DNA of 64,000 nucleotides from Gigaspora rosea (GCA_003550325.1 QKWP01000637.1:167820-231819), one strand, 5' to 3'. Shown: positions 11,354-22,399, counted from the stretch's first letter. Numbers and translations are program-made. The notes: generated by a model not told the origin, from the sequence alone.

Positions 11354-12010
11354 TAATAATACAAACCAAAAATTGAATTAATTGATTAGTTGTAAAGTTG
11401 ACAACTAATCAATTTGAATTTTACAGATTCAACTTAGTTGATTAATCAATTAGTTGACTAATTAATTAATCGATTGGCCAACTAATCAACTAGTTGATTG
11501 GTTAATTAATTAACCGATCATATGGGCAGCCGTCAATAGAAATCAAGCAAATCAACATTTGAAAAAAAATTAATTCCTTAACTTTCATAGCTTATATCTC
11601 AATGAATTTTAAAGCTAACTTAATGGTTTAATATTCAAAAGAAAGCTTAGATCGTAAGCTTTCTTTTGAATATTAAATCATTAAGATAGCTTTAAAATTC
11701 ATTGAGATATAAGCTATGAAAGTTAAGGAATTAAATTTTTTTAAATGTTGATTTGCTTGATTTCTATTGACGGCTGCCCATATAAAAATATCAACCTAGC
11801 TGTTTTAGTTGCTCTTTACATATATTTTATCAAATTTCGTTTATTATTTATTCAACTAATCAATTGGTTGGTTAATCGATTAGTTGGTCAATCAATTAGT
11901 CGATTAATTAATTGGCCAATTAAAAATAATAAAATCAATTAATCAATTAGTTGGATAAAATAATCTATTAAACTAATCGATTAAAAATTTTTCATCAATT
12001 TGTATTACTA
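11354..12010. mobile_element. hAT-type element with a near-perfect 260-bp central palindrome
   Basis: The ends TAATAATACAAA and TTTGTATTACTA are inverted repeats flanked by the exact 8-bp duplication TAGCTAAG (11346-11353, 12011-12018). Subterminal regions are packed with ATTAGTTGATTAATCGATT-type repeats. The centre (about 11522-11781) is a palindrome with arms of about 130 bp and only a handful of mismatches, from TATGGGCAGCCGTCAATAG to its inverse around a 5-base centre. Non-autonomous; the palindrome may make it a source of hairpin RNA (inference). Confidence 0.85.
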
Positions 12011-12018
12011 TAGCTAAG

Positions 12019-12612
12019 TTAGCAATTGTTAAAAAAAGCTCACTTGTATTCCCACAGATTTATTTTCATTCACATTGCCACTCTTTATCAAGTTAGTGAT
12101 TACTGTTTTTGAAAAGACATTCAAATTATATTTACCTTCTTTGATTATCTGAACTGAACTTGTTCTGGTTGATGGTTCCATAATGTGCATCAATATGCAT
12201 CTTTTGGATCTGTTAACTTTATGTTAACTCAAATTAAGGAAATTTGTGCTAATTTATCAATCTGAATGCAAACATGTTTATATTCTCATTGCAACTCCTT
12301 TAAGTACCAATAAAATGCATTTAGAATTAACTATAAAATAAAAATTAAAATTATTAGCAAATCTTCTTAATATTTACTGACAACAAAGTATAATATAAAA
12401 GCTATAAAAGATCAATAAATGCAATATAGTTAGATTTTTGCTTGTGCTTAAATCTGGACTATCTCTTTTTTGTATGTATATATATATACATAATCACAAG
12501 AATTTCTATCACATTAAAATTTACAGTTTTAATTGGCCAATAATTATGTAACAAATTAGGAACTTAGGTATCTGGCCTACAGAATATTAAAAATAGCAGA
12601 TTATTAGGTATT
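12019..12612. other. AT-rich spacer
   Basis: No gene, repeat or RNA that I can support. Confidence 0.4.
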
Positions 12613-13290
12613 GTTATAGAATAGCTTTGTTAATTTTGGTAGAAATTAGTTGAAAAATTAGAACTTAATAAGGAAATTTTGTAATAACTGTATTTAGTAA
12701 TAGTGATAAGCGAAATTGATGTGCAATGACACTCAATGACACTTAGCGACACTTAATAATGCTTAGCGATGCTTAATAATGCTTAGTAACGCTTAATGTT
12801 GCTTAGCGACGCTTAATGACACTTAGTGACGCTTAACGATGCTTAGCAACACTTAGCGATGCTTAGCTTTATAGATATATAAACCCGCTTTATTTCCCTA
12901 GTTTTAAACAGATCCAGATATTGTATTTTATATTTACCTTTATATTAATTATCCTCCTCTATTATTATTAATAAACTCTTGGAATTTCTAATAAACAGAC
13001 ATCTTGGAACAGCCCTCTTGTTAAATTAATAAACTGTCTATTATCTCCTGTTGTATTCTTATTGAACTGCCTTAAAGAAGTGTGTAGTTTCTTATAGACA
13101 TAAGAGAAACTATACTTCCTTCTTGCACACCACTTCACACCCAAAGTAAGGGATCTTAGGAGCTGTGTGATTGTTACTTTATCAGAATTAAAGAAGGCTT
13201 CTGGTACTGTAACAGTATGAATTAAAAAACAGGTCTGGTGAATCAATTTTTAACCAATTATAGCAGAATATTGGTATTGACAAGATCAGT
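12613..13290 (+). mobile_element. Possible solo LTR or LTR fragment
   Basis: A segment that begins TGTTATAGAATAGC contains a 10-bp tandem array, a TATATAAACCCGC TATA-like box at about 12874, several AATAAA-type signals and a stretch near 13271 (TTGGTATTGACAAGATC) that loosely resembles a tRNA primer-binding site. The order promoter, signals, primer site is what an LTR followed by internal sequence would show. No matching TSD or second LTR was found. The minus-strand open frame at 12968-13246 is probably chance. Confidence 0.32.
12721..12866. repeat. 10-bp tandem repeat (RCTTARYRAY), about 14 copies
   Basis: Consecutive decamers such as ACTTAGCGAC, GCTTAATAAT, GCTTAGTAAC and GCTTAACGAT follow each other in register with no gaps. 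The array lies just upstream of a TATA-like box, so it may act as an iterated promoter element of the putative LTR (inference). Confidence 0.85.
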
Positions 13291-13554
13291 TTGGGGAGGG
13301 CTGATAGTAGTTTCCAACTTTCCAACTAATCGATTTGAAAAAATTTTTAAACAACTAATCGATTAATTATTTAATTAATATAATTCCAAGATATTCATTC
13401 CATTTAGTCAGGCTGATTTCATATTGATTTCTTGGGTTTGATTAGCTAACTATCTGATAATACCATGTGATATGAATAATCAATTAGTTGCAACTATAGT
13501 TGGCAACTAAACAATTGGCAAAATTTTTACCAACTAGAACCTCTAACTGGAACA

Positions 13555-13755
13555 TACATGCCACCAAAATTGATTTTTGAAAAATGCCTATTTCGGGTTC
13601 TCAAAAATAAATTATATAATTATATTTCTTATAATTTCGTCTATTCAAAAAAAGTATCAAAAAATCTCAGGTTTTAAGTAGAATAGATCAAAAACTATTT
13701 CAGGAAAAAATTTTAATTTCAGGTCCCAAAACCCAAAATAATTTCATCACCATGT
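13555..13755 (-). repeat. Dispersed repeat, copy A (inverse of 25915-26146)
   Basis: Starting at CCACCAAAATTGATTTTTG and ending at CAAAACCCAAAATAATTTC, this segment is the reverse complement of the sequence at 25915-26146, with scattered differences. The two copies are about 200-230 bp. The element type is unknown; the other copy has a long flanking duplication. Confidence 0.7.
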
Positions 13756-14415
13756 ATACACTGGAATGTTCCATTGTGATTACTGGAACTGGAAGACCAC
13801 TGAACTTAACTGAATGGAATTGGAGACACAATAGCTTCCAATGATCGAATATTACTGGACCATTCTAGTGAAGATTTTTTATCACTGGAATGGAAGTTTC
13901 ATTGATGTCCAGTGACTTCTAGTGGCTTCTGATTGGCCGATTCGGATCAACCATCTGGAGTAGAGATTGAACCTGGTATAAATTAAGTCCACTTATTTAT
14001 GTGAACATTACCAGGTCACAAACAGTATCATTTTTAATAATCAGAATAATTGGGTAATCTGGCATAGGTCGTGTGATAATGTTAAAGACTTTGTTAAAGA
14101 TTAAAGAATTAGTGAAATCAAATACAGTACAAGAATCCTTTTAGGTTATATTATCATAATGAGATACGCGAACAAAGAAAGAATTCTGAACTGGTATTAA
14201 AGATAAGTACTGAATATTTTGAATTGAATAACTTCGGAAGCTCTAAACCAAAATTAGTCACCAACTAATTTAATTGGCAATAGCCACATTTAGGTTAACC
14301 AATTAGATGAATACGCTCCAGTGAGAACATCGTTTCAGTGGGGTTTCTCACCAGAACCACTGAAACTTTGGAAAAATCTAGATTCCATTCTTCCAGTGAC
14401 AACACTGCCCTAGTG
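13756..14415. repeat. ACTGGAA-rich inverted-repeat region, probable eroded DNA transposon
   Basis: Many copies of CACTGGAAT or CCAGTG on both strands cluster at the two ends (13757-13910 and 14330-14415), leaving a plain centre. The right end in reverse reads CAGTGTTGTCACTGGAAG, a hAT-like start. The TSD is not clear. Confidence 0.45.
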
Positions 14416-14430
14416 TCCGTAGACTTTCCG

Positions 14431-14550
14431 TGTTTATTTTTCATGTGCGCAAAAGTGTGCGCACATGTGCGGATCCAAATAAATTGCTTTATTTAAAAAT
14501 TTGTTTGGATCCGCACACGCCGCACACTTTTGCGCACATGAAAATAAACA
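14431..14550. repeat. 120-bp hairpin with GTGCGCAAAAGTGTGCG arms
   Basis: The left arm TGTTTATTTTTCATGTGCGC and its inverse GCGCACATGAAAATAAACA bracket a second inverted pair around GGATCC. The arms are nearly perfect and much richer in G+C than the flanks. It looks like a minimal hairpin MITE. No TSD was identified. Confidence 0.65.
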
Positions 14551-14730
14551 CTGCAGATGATGATAGTATAAAAAAATTGACAAGTCAATAAAATTTTTGG
14601 GGCATTTTTTTAGGGTTAGAATTAAGGTTAGAGGTTAGTTTTAGAGTAGAGTTTATATTAAACAAGTATAAGAGTGCTAAATAGAACCCAAGAATTCATT
14701 TTAATTATGATCCGCGACAATAATTAATGC

Positions 14731-14790
14731 TTTTCTCTATTTATTACGGGACAAGAAATTTTTTCTCTATTTATTACGGGACAAGAAAAT
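14731..14790. repeat. 30-bp tandem duplication
   Basis: TTTTCTCTATTTATTACGGG plus ACAAGAAA occurs twice in direct succession. Between here and 15187 I see no further feature. Confidence 0.8.
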
Positions 14791-15187
14791 ACAATCGAAC
14801 AGTATATTACGAACGATTTATTATTATTTAGAGGGTACTTGAGACAACCAATACTATCAATTCCTCATAATTTGGAATTCAAGGTGGGTTATCCGGGCTT
14901 TAAATACATTTTTCAATTCTAATTTACTATGAACGTTTTATCTTTTTGAATATTTTACGACATGGAGAGCGCTCACACCGGTTATACTAAGTCGGCCTTT
15001 CCTACTATTTCTACTATACAAGGCAGTCATGACGAATATAGTATGCCTAGCAGATTTAGCATTCTATTTCGAACCACCTTGTTGATTCTACTTGTACACC
15101 GTAACTAGTGTTCATTTATTTATATTTGTAAAAATCTTTTATAAAAAAATTTTACAAGTCATGAAAAGTTCTGACCCTAAAAATAAA

Positions 15188-15896
15188 TCATTCATAATTA
15201 GAAATATTTAAATTTTGTAACTGTGATATCGTGAATGTCTCCGATATTTCTCGCGTGTTGATGGGCCTTGAGTTGTATATGTAATCTGGTGTTTTTGGTA
15301 ATTCTCTAATTATTCTGTCTGCTTCTGGAAATTGTTTCTGAACCTTATTTTTATCCGAATCCTCCAGGTTTTATTCCATTCATCAAGTTTACTTAAAATA
15401 TCTATAAAAATAGATCTCTTTTGTCGATCGGGATTCATGCATTGCATAACCAACTCGACATAACATTCTGGAGTTCTAGATGCGAATTTTGAATATAATC
15501 CATTACATATACCGGTATCTAATGTAAGACTAAGGTCAAATGAATGACCATCAAGAAGCCTTGATATTTCAGTCATGATGATTCCTGATGAGTAAATATC
15601 TGCAGCCTGTGTGGGCTTCTTACGTAACAAAACTTCTGGACAATGTATGGTAAGACATCAATATGCCCACTAATTCTGTAGATGGTGAACACCCTAAATC
15701 TGCAATATATGCATTATCTATGTCATCTTGTAAAATATTGCCGCTCTGTGGGTTTTGGTGAATGTATCCTTGAGTGGATTGCATTAAGATCAGTGGTAAC
15801 AACTTTAAATTTTCTCAGTCCATTTGTGATATATCGCGAAGATTTTTACTCAGAGATGTCTTCCTAGCATATTCTAAAACATTAGAAATTCCAAAC
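15188..15896 (-). pseudogene. Protein kinase pseudogene, C-terminal half
   Basis: Reading leftwards on the minus strand, the fragments follow the order of a kinase domain: a hinge-like VLEYA (about 15865), the catalytic-loop equivalent YIHQNPQSGNIL (about 15765), where the usual HxD aspartate is Asn, DLGCS in place of DFG (about 15700), PEVLL (APE region, about 15635), then ADIYSSGIIMTEIS (subdomain IX) and a C-lobe with LVMQCMNPDRQKRS. A tail with ELPKTPDYIYNSRP ends at TGA 15188-15190. Frames shift near 15655 and 15360, and a stop lies at about 15807. The N-terminal part continues at 21140 beyond the hAT insertion. The identity as a kinase is solid from motif order; it is not functional. 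Confidence 0.75.
15889..15896. repeat. 8-bp target-site duplication, left copy (TTCCAAAC)
   Basis: Identical to 21140-21147; the pair brackets the hAT element exactly and lies inside the kinase pseudogene. Confidence 0.9.
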
Positions 15897-16080
15897 CAAA
15901 CATGGCATCGAAACGAAACCTACCCGAAACTAGTTTCGAGAGAGCTATAATCCGAAACTAATTTCGGAATTTTTAAAAAAAATCGAAATTCCAAAACCCG
16001 AAACCCCAAAACTATAATCCGAAACCCAAAGCTATAATCCGAAACCCAAAGCTATAATCCGAAACTTAAAATATAATATA
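15897..16080. repeat. Left subterminal repeats (CCGAAAC motif)
   Basis: At least nine GAAAC-containing motifs occur here, including three near-identical tandem copies of CTATAATCCGAAACCCAAAG. hAT transposases are known to bind clustered subterminal motifs, so these are the likely binding sites. The same motifs appear inverted at the right end. Confidence 0.8.
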
Positions 16081-16368
16081 CAATCTTTAAAATTTATTAT
16101 AAACTTATATTTATTTTAATAATATCTTTAATAAACAATACATTTATAAAAATTAATACAAAATATAAAATATCAGATATAGTATATATAATATAATATG
16201 AATAAATTTTATAGAAATTATTACAAAATATAAAATATAATATATATAATATAATATTAATAAAAAAGTTTATATTATAGGTGATATAAAAAAATCTTTA
16301 ATATTTAAGGAAAAAATCTCTATATATAATATAACATTAAATACAAATAAAAATATAATTATTTAAAT

Positions 16369-18801
16369 TTAATAATAATAAATTTCATCAATATCATCAA
16401 AATGTTTTTGTGCTATTTGGCTAGGATCATAATCATCTTGATCTTCTAAATCTTGAATAAAAGTATTTAGTTCTTCATCATTATTTAAGTCTTCTGTTAT
16501 TTGATTATCATCTGTGTCATCAAAATTATGATTTTCTAAATCAATTATTTCTAATAAATTTAGATTTTCCCACACAGTTCCTTCATCATCATCTAAATCA
16601 TACTCATCTAAATTAATATTTTCTGTTTCATTTTGGTCTTCTTCTTCCTCTTCTTCAATTTGTGCATTATATAATTCTTGATAAATGTCATCTGCTGCAT
16701 GTTCTTTGCTATATAAATTCAATTCAGATTCTTTGTTATTAATATAATAAGAATGAATTTTAACCAAAGATTCTAAATTTTCAACTGATAAATTTGTTCT
16801 TCTTTTTCCTGTCATCCATCCACAAATAGACCAAATTCTTTCACAGCTTGCTGTATGTGGAGTAATTGAAAAAAGTTTAATTCCAAGTAATTGTAAATAT
16901 GGTGGTGATATTGTACATGTTTTCCACCAACTTAAAGCTGTATCAATATTTAATGAGAATGGTGCATTAAATGGTTCTCTTTGCAAGTAAAATTCTCTAA
17001 ATTGAGAAATAATCATATCTCCTGATTTTTCTTTAGAATGGTTATATTTTTTTAATTGTGTTGCAATTTCTGGAATTTTTACCATTTGTTGCCAAATATT
17101 TGCTGCTGAGGTTGCAATTTTTAAAAATTGACTTTTTTTATAACCTGCACCTAAATAATTTATAAAGTTAAAATTAAATAATTTAAAATTTAAATAATAA
17201 AATTTATTTACCTTTATAAAGTGGATGAAGAAAATATGCTAAAACATATTCATCATATTCATATTCACTAAATCTTGAATTAAATTTGTTAATAGCATAT
17301 TTATAAAATTGTTTAGGATCTTTAGGATCTTCTTTAGAAAGCTTATAAATTGAATTTCCTAAAGAAATTAATGCAAAATAGCAATCAGCTAACGTTATAT
17401 TTCTTCTTTGGAGTTTAATAATTGCATCATTAATAGGTTTAAAAATTTTTGCTAAATCATAAACATCATAAAAAAATCCTTTTTTTCTACAAATAATTGC
17501 TTTAACAGATTCATTTGTTATAGCTAAAGGATTTTCAATAGCAATCTAAATAAAAAATTATTTAAGTTATTAATTTTAAATATAAATTAAAAACTTTAAA
17601 TAATGATTACCTCTTTTAAACATGTTTCTAATTGATAAACTGATTTTAACATTGCATAAACTGTTGTCCATCTTGTATCAATATAAGTTTTTAATCCACC
17701 ACCTGATATTTTTTTTCAGAAATTTTGGCTGCTAAAAGATTATTTGGTAAATGGCTTTTTTTAAAATATGTAACTAAAGTTTTGCACCATTGGATAATTC
17801 TTGCTGCAAATGGATGTTTAATTAAATCTTTTGTTATAAGATTAAATGCATGTACAATACATCTAATACTTAATATATGTGTATATTTTTGAGAAATTTG
17901 TTTTCTTGCTAAATTAATATTTGCTCCTGCATCTGTTACTATACCAATAAACTTTTCAACACCAATGTCAATAAGAACTTTTTGAATTTCATTAGTTAAA
18001 AAATTTGCAGTATGATTTGTATCTGAAAAATCTAAAATTTTCCAAAGAATTTCTTTACCATTATTTAGACAAATAATAAAATTCCACAATGATTTGCCTG
18101 TTATACTGGTCCATCCATCTAAAGCTAAAAATAAATTAACAAAAATATTTTATTCTAAGTAGTAGCTTATTTTAAATATATAGTATAATTAAATTATAAA
18201 TTAAATGAAAAATAAATAAATACAATTAAATACCTAATGTTAAATTTTTTGAATCTTTTAATGATTTATATAAATTTGTATCAATTCTAATTATTTCATT
18301 TATTAATAAATTTTCTGCAATAAATTTTCTACTAGGTGGTGTATAAGCAGGGCGAAGTTGTTTTAAAAATTCAATAAAAAATGGATGCTCAATAAGCCTC
18401 CAAGGTAATCCACAGCATACAAATGCTTTAATAAGTGCTCTATTTATTGATTCAATACGTTTATCTGGTATAGCTGTACTTTCAAGAAATTCATCTAAAC
18501 TTATTTGTTCACTTGAATGTTTAGTTCCACTAATACTTGAAGTTTTTTCACGAGATTCAACAATATATATAACTGCTTCTTTTACTTCTTCAGAAACAAA
18601 AGCACAGTCACTAATAATATGCTTTTCCATTAATGATGGTTTTCCAGGTGAAAATAATTTTTCACATGCTTTACAAATTGCTTCATAATGGCCTGAGCTA
18701 TCCAATTGTTTGCCTCTATTATAAAATTTCCAAATTGGCTTTAATGGACGACCACCAATAATTTTTTCATCAGCATGTTTAATTTTTTTAGATTCTGACA
18801 T
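16369..18801 (-). CDS. hAT transposase, BED finger plus DUF659 plus hATC, one-base frameshift
   Basis: Four exons on the minus strand: 18801-18234, 18124-17611, 17545-17212 and 17150-16369, with GT...AG introns of 109, 65 and 61 bp. The start is an ATG giving MSESKK. Exon 1 holds a BED-type finger (C43, C46, H61, C66, with W24/F26 ahead of it). The exon 1/2 junction creates the DGWTS motif that opens the RNase H-like catalytic core, followed by GIVTDAGANI (second acidic site) and CIVHAFNLI. Exon 4 has the C-terminal dimerisation signature TASCERIWS, then a very acidic tail (six Glu in a row, DLDDDEG). The frame breaks in the A8 run at 17709-17716: one more A would restore a reading frame of 732 residues that joins every exon. 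It could therefore be a recently dead copy or a homopolymer error. Function: cut-and-paste of the surrounding element. Confidence 0.9.
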
Positions 18802-19023
18802 ATTAAAAAATGGTAAATATTTTAAGAATAAGAAGTTATTAAATAGAATTTTGTAATATAGCTGTCAAGGTTTTAGATTTTTAAAAGACTTTTATTTTTA
18901 AGATAAGTGAAAACTTATTTTTACATAGTCAAAAATCAGGCATTTTTATACATATTTTGCTCTTTTAATCTCCAACTAATTGTATCTTTTTCTGTAAGGC
19001 TATAGGTATTACATTACGAATCT

Positions 19024-20960
19024 TTGACAGGATCATCCCTTGTTACGCTGATCGATTATGATCGCATCATAATAACTAGGGTGATCCCATATGTTAACAT
19101 GATATCAAAACCGATAATAGAGTGAATACGGTATAATTATAAACAATAAATAAATAAATAAATAAATAATAAATATAGTAATGATATCTTCTGTCTTGGT
19201 ATAACCATCACGCTCACATGGGATCATTCCTCGTTACGCTGATCGATCATGATCGCATCACGGTAACAAGGGTGATCTCATATGTTAACACAATATTGGA
19301 ATGATAATAGAGAGAATAAACAAACAAATAAACAAATAAATAAAGAAAAACAAATATACAGTAGTAATGATCTTCTGTCTCAATATAACTATCCGCGTAT
19401 AACCATCACGCTCTCATGCGGGATCATTTCTCGTTACGCTGATCGATTGATCGCGTATAACCATTACGCTCTCATGCGGGATCATTCCTCGTTACGCTGA
19501 TCGATTGATCGCGTATAACCATCACGCTCTCATGTGGGATCATTCCTCGTTATGCTAATCGATTGATCGCGTATAACCATCACGCTCTCATGCGGGATCA
19601 TTCCTCATTACACTGATTGATTGATCGCGTATAACCATTACGCTCTCATGCGGGATCATTCCTCGTTACGCTGATCGATTGATCGCGTATAACCATCACG
19701 CTCTCATGTGGGATCATTCCTCGTTATGCTAATCGATTGATCGCGTATAACCATCACGCTCTCATGCGGGATCATTCCTCATTACACTGATTGATTGATC
19801 GCGTATAACCATTACGCTCTCATGCGGGATCATTCCTCGTTACGCTGATCGATTGATCGCGTATAACCATCACGCTCTCATGTGGGATCATTCCTCGTTA
19901 TGCTAATCGATTGATCGCGTATAACCATCACGCTCTCATGCGGGATCATTCCTCATTACACTGATTGATTGATCGCGTATAACCATCACGCTCTCATGTG
20001 GGATCATTCCTCGTTATGCTAATCGATTGATCGCGTATAACCATCACGCTCTCATGCGGGATCATTCCTCATTACACTGATCGATTGATCGCGTATAACC
20101 ATCACGCTCTCATGTGGGATCATTCCTCGTTACGCTAATCGATTGATCGCGTATAACCATCACGCTCTCATGCGGGATCATTCCTCGTTACGCTGATCGA
20201 TTGATCGCGTATAACCATCACGCTCTCATGCGGGATCATTCCTCATTACACTGATCGATTGATCGCGTATAACCATCACGCTCTCATGTGGGATCATTCC
20301 TCGTTACGCTAATCGATTGATCGCGTATAACCATCACGCTCTCATGCGGGATCATTCCTCATTACACTGATCGATTGATCGCGTATAACCATCACGCTCT
20401 CATGTGGGATCATTCCTCGTTACGCTAATCGATTGATCGCGTATAACCATCACGCTCTCATGCGGGATCATTCCTCATTACACTGATCGATTGATCGCGT
20501 ATAACCATCACGCTCTCATGTGGGATCATTCCTCGTTACGCTAATCGATTGATCGCGTATAACCATCACGCTCTCATGCGGGATCATTCCTCATTACACT
20601 GATCGATTGATCGCGTATAACCATCACGCTCTCATGTGGGATCATTCCTCGTTACGCTAATCGATTGATCGCGTATAACCATCACGCTCTCATGCGGGAT
20701 CATTCCTCATTACACTGATCGATTGATCGCGTATAACCATCACGCTCTCATGTGGGATCATTCCTCGTTACGCTAATCGATTGATCGCGTATAACCATCA
20801 CGCTCTCATGCGGGATCATTCCTCATTACGCTGATCGATTGATCGCGTATAACTATCACGCTCTCATGCGGGATCATTCCTCATTATGCTGATCGATCAT
20901 GATCACATATGATAACAAGGGTAATTCCATATGTTAACACAATATCAGAATGAAATAGAG
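19024..20960. repeat. 58-bp satellite array with two higher-order arrangements, inside the hAT element
   Basis: About 25 head-to-tail units start GCGTATAACC and contain GCGGGATCATTCCTCGTTAC; unit starts fall exactly every 58 bp from 19453 to 20845. Units of three kinds alternate as a trimer (174 bp) over 19453-19974, and then mainly as a dimer (116 bp) to about 20790. At 19024-19320 and 20880-20960 longer degenerate blocks share GATCGATCATGATCGCAT and CATATGTTAACA, suggesting an older, longer parental unit. The array lies between the transposase 5' end and the right subterminal repeats. Confidence 0.93.
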
Positions 20961-20984
20961 AGAATAAACAAATAAGTTATTGAT

Positions 20985-21139
20985 GTTTTGGCAGTTTCGG
21001 GGTTTCGGTTGAGGTTTCGGGTTTCGGGTGAGGTTTCGGGTTTCGGGTGAGGTTTCGAGTTTCGGATGAGGTTTCGGAAGCTATAATCCGAAACCTGAAA
21101 CTTTCAGAATTGGCAAAAAAGGTTTCGGTGCCATCTTTG
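20985..21139. repeat. Right subterminal repeats (GTTTCGG motif)
   Basis: Tandem GAGGTTTCGGGTTTCGGGT units occur, about a dozen GTTTCGG or close motifs in all, mirroring the left end. One copy of CTATAATCCGAAACC stands in the opposite direction. Likely transposase binding sites, by analogy with known hAT elements. Confidence 0.8.
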
Positions 21140-21352
21140 TTCCAAACTATTTTAAAAAAGATGGATCCACATCCAATATATCCTTAATTTTTTAATAAGC
21201 TATTTTTATCAAACCACGTGCATGGTATACCATTGCGAATCCTATTTCATAAAAATATTCAAAGTCTCTATAAGAAACCAATGGCGTTTGATAATTTGAT
21301 AAACTCTCTTTTCAAATCATCATCAAGCTACGACCTTTCAAAAAAACTCTAT
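21140..21352 (-). pseudogene. Kinase pseudogene, part upstream of the hAT insertion
   Basis: On the minus strand one frame reads VSYRDFEYFYEIGFAMVYHA followed by RGLIKIAY, a stop, then KIKDILDVDPSFLK up to the TSD. Removing the transposon and one TSD copy joins it to FGISNVLEYA of the left-hand part, placing the insertion just ahead of the kinase hinge. The N-lobe itself (glycine loop, lysine) is not recognisable. The first 8 bases are the right TSD. Confidence 0.5.
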
Positions 21353-21529
21353 GTTGGACTATAAAAAAATATTTAGCTACTAACAATTAAATTAACTGTT
21401 AACATAAATTACCTGTTAAGTATGAATCACTTTTTATTATAACTTTTTTATACTAATAATTGAATTATTTATTAAAGTAAATATATCTACAGTATTAGAT
21501 ATAAATAAAGAACAAAACATAATTTTTAG

Positions 21530-22387
21530 GGGAATTTACATATAAGGGCTCGGGAAATGAAAATAATTACAAATAAGGGCCCAAAGTAAAAATAATTACA
21601 TATAAAGGCCCAAAATTTAACTTTGCATATGATTCTTTAAACGTCATCATTGTATATATGTACACAGTGGCTCTTGATATAACGTAGTACCTCGGGCACA
21701 TAGTGAAGAATTTTTTAAAATCCGCTTTATCATAAGTTTTATTAGTAAATCCATTATATCAAGCAGTATTTATTAAGATATGGATTGGCAAGATTTTACT
21801 TAGTCTCTGTTATATAGAGAGTCCATTATATCGAGAGCCACTGTGTACTACTTTATACATTTTTATTCTATACCCTTTTTCACTTAATGGACCTTTCTTT
21901 TAACCAAGTTAACTTGACTAGGTTAAGCACGATATTTATCAATATCATAATGTTTATTGGGTTCTAAACTAACAAGTCTATCCTGTACCAAGACTAGTTA
22001 TAAAACATGTTTCACATTTTAATAAGGTTACTACGTGTTAAAGATATTTAGAACCGCAAAAGCTTATTTGTATTCGGTTAAATTACTTACTTTTAAAAAT
22101 TGGCTAAAGTAGTTACAATTTTTACATGCAAGACGCTAAGAAAATAAATGCAATACAGAGTAAAAAGTAGTACGTTTAATTGCCAAAAAAAAACTATTTA
22201 TATAATTTCAAATGTTATTGCTAAATCTAATTATTTACGATAAATTTGAGCCCTTGATTGTAATATTTTTTCAAAATTTGGGCCCTTATATGTAATTATT
22301 TTCACTTTTGGCCCTTATAATTATTTACACTTTTGGCCCTTATGTGTAATTATTTTCATTTTCCAGGCCCTTATATGTAAATTCCCT
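21530..22387. mobile_element. TIR element with GGGAATTTACATATAAGGGC ends
   Basis: The left end GGGAATTTACATATAAGGGC and right end (inverted) GGGAATTTACATATAAGGGC are the same over 20 bp, and the TAATTAT...AAGGGCCC motif is repeated three to four times inside each end. A clean TSD could not be set (the flanks are TAATTTTTAG and TTAATTTTAC). It contains the TA-inserted MITE at 21663 and lies between the kinase and Sel1 remnants. Confidence 0.72.
21663..21845. mobile_element. 183-bp pogo/mariner-like MITE inserted at TA
   Basis: The ends CACAGTGGCTCTTGATATAA and, inverted, CACAGTGGCTCTCGATATAA are flanked by TA (21661-21662, 21846-21847). The CAGTGG-x-CTCGATATAA type of end is known from pogo/Tigger-like elements. 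It is nested inside the larger TIR element. Confidence 0.85.
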
Positions 22388-22399
22388 TAATTTTACCTT

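Larger units (their letters stand above)
15897..21139 (-). mobile_element. Complete 5.2-kb hAT transposon
   Basis: The left end CAAACATGGCATCGAAAC and the inverted right end CAAAGATGGCACCGAAAC differ at only two positions over 18 bp. Both are abutted by the exact 8-bp duplication TTCCAAAC. The order from the left is: subterminal CCGAAAC repeats, transposase gene on the minus strand, a large 58-bp satellite array, then subterminal GTTTCGG repeats. A perfect TSD argues for an insertion that has not been much eroded. The transposase carries one apparent frameshift, so the copy may be inactive, or the base may be a sequencing error in a homopolymer. Confidence 0.93.

Noticed and set aside
12968-13246. 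Minus-strand frame of 92 codons
   Set aside because: Lies inside the putative LTR with promoter and AATAAA-like signals on the other strand; no recognisable motif.
19453-20900. CRISPR array
   Set aside because: The 58-bp units are contiguous with no unique spacers, and the setting is eukaryotic; it is a satellite.
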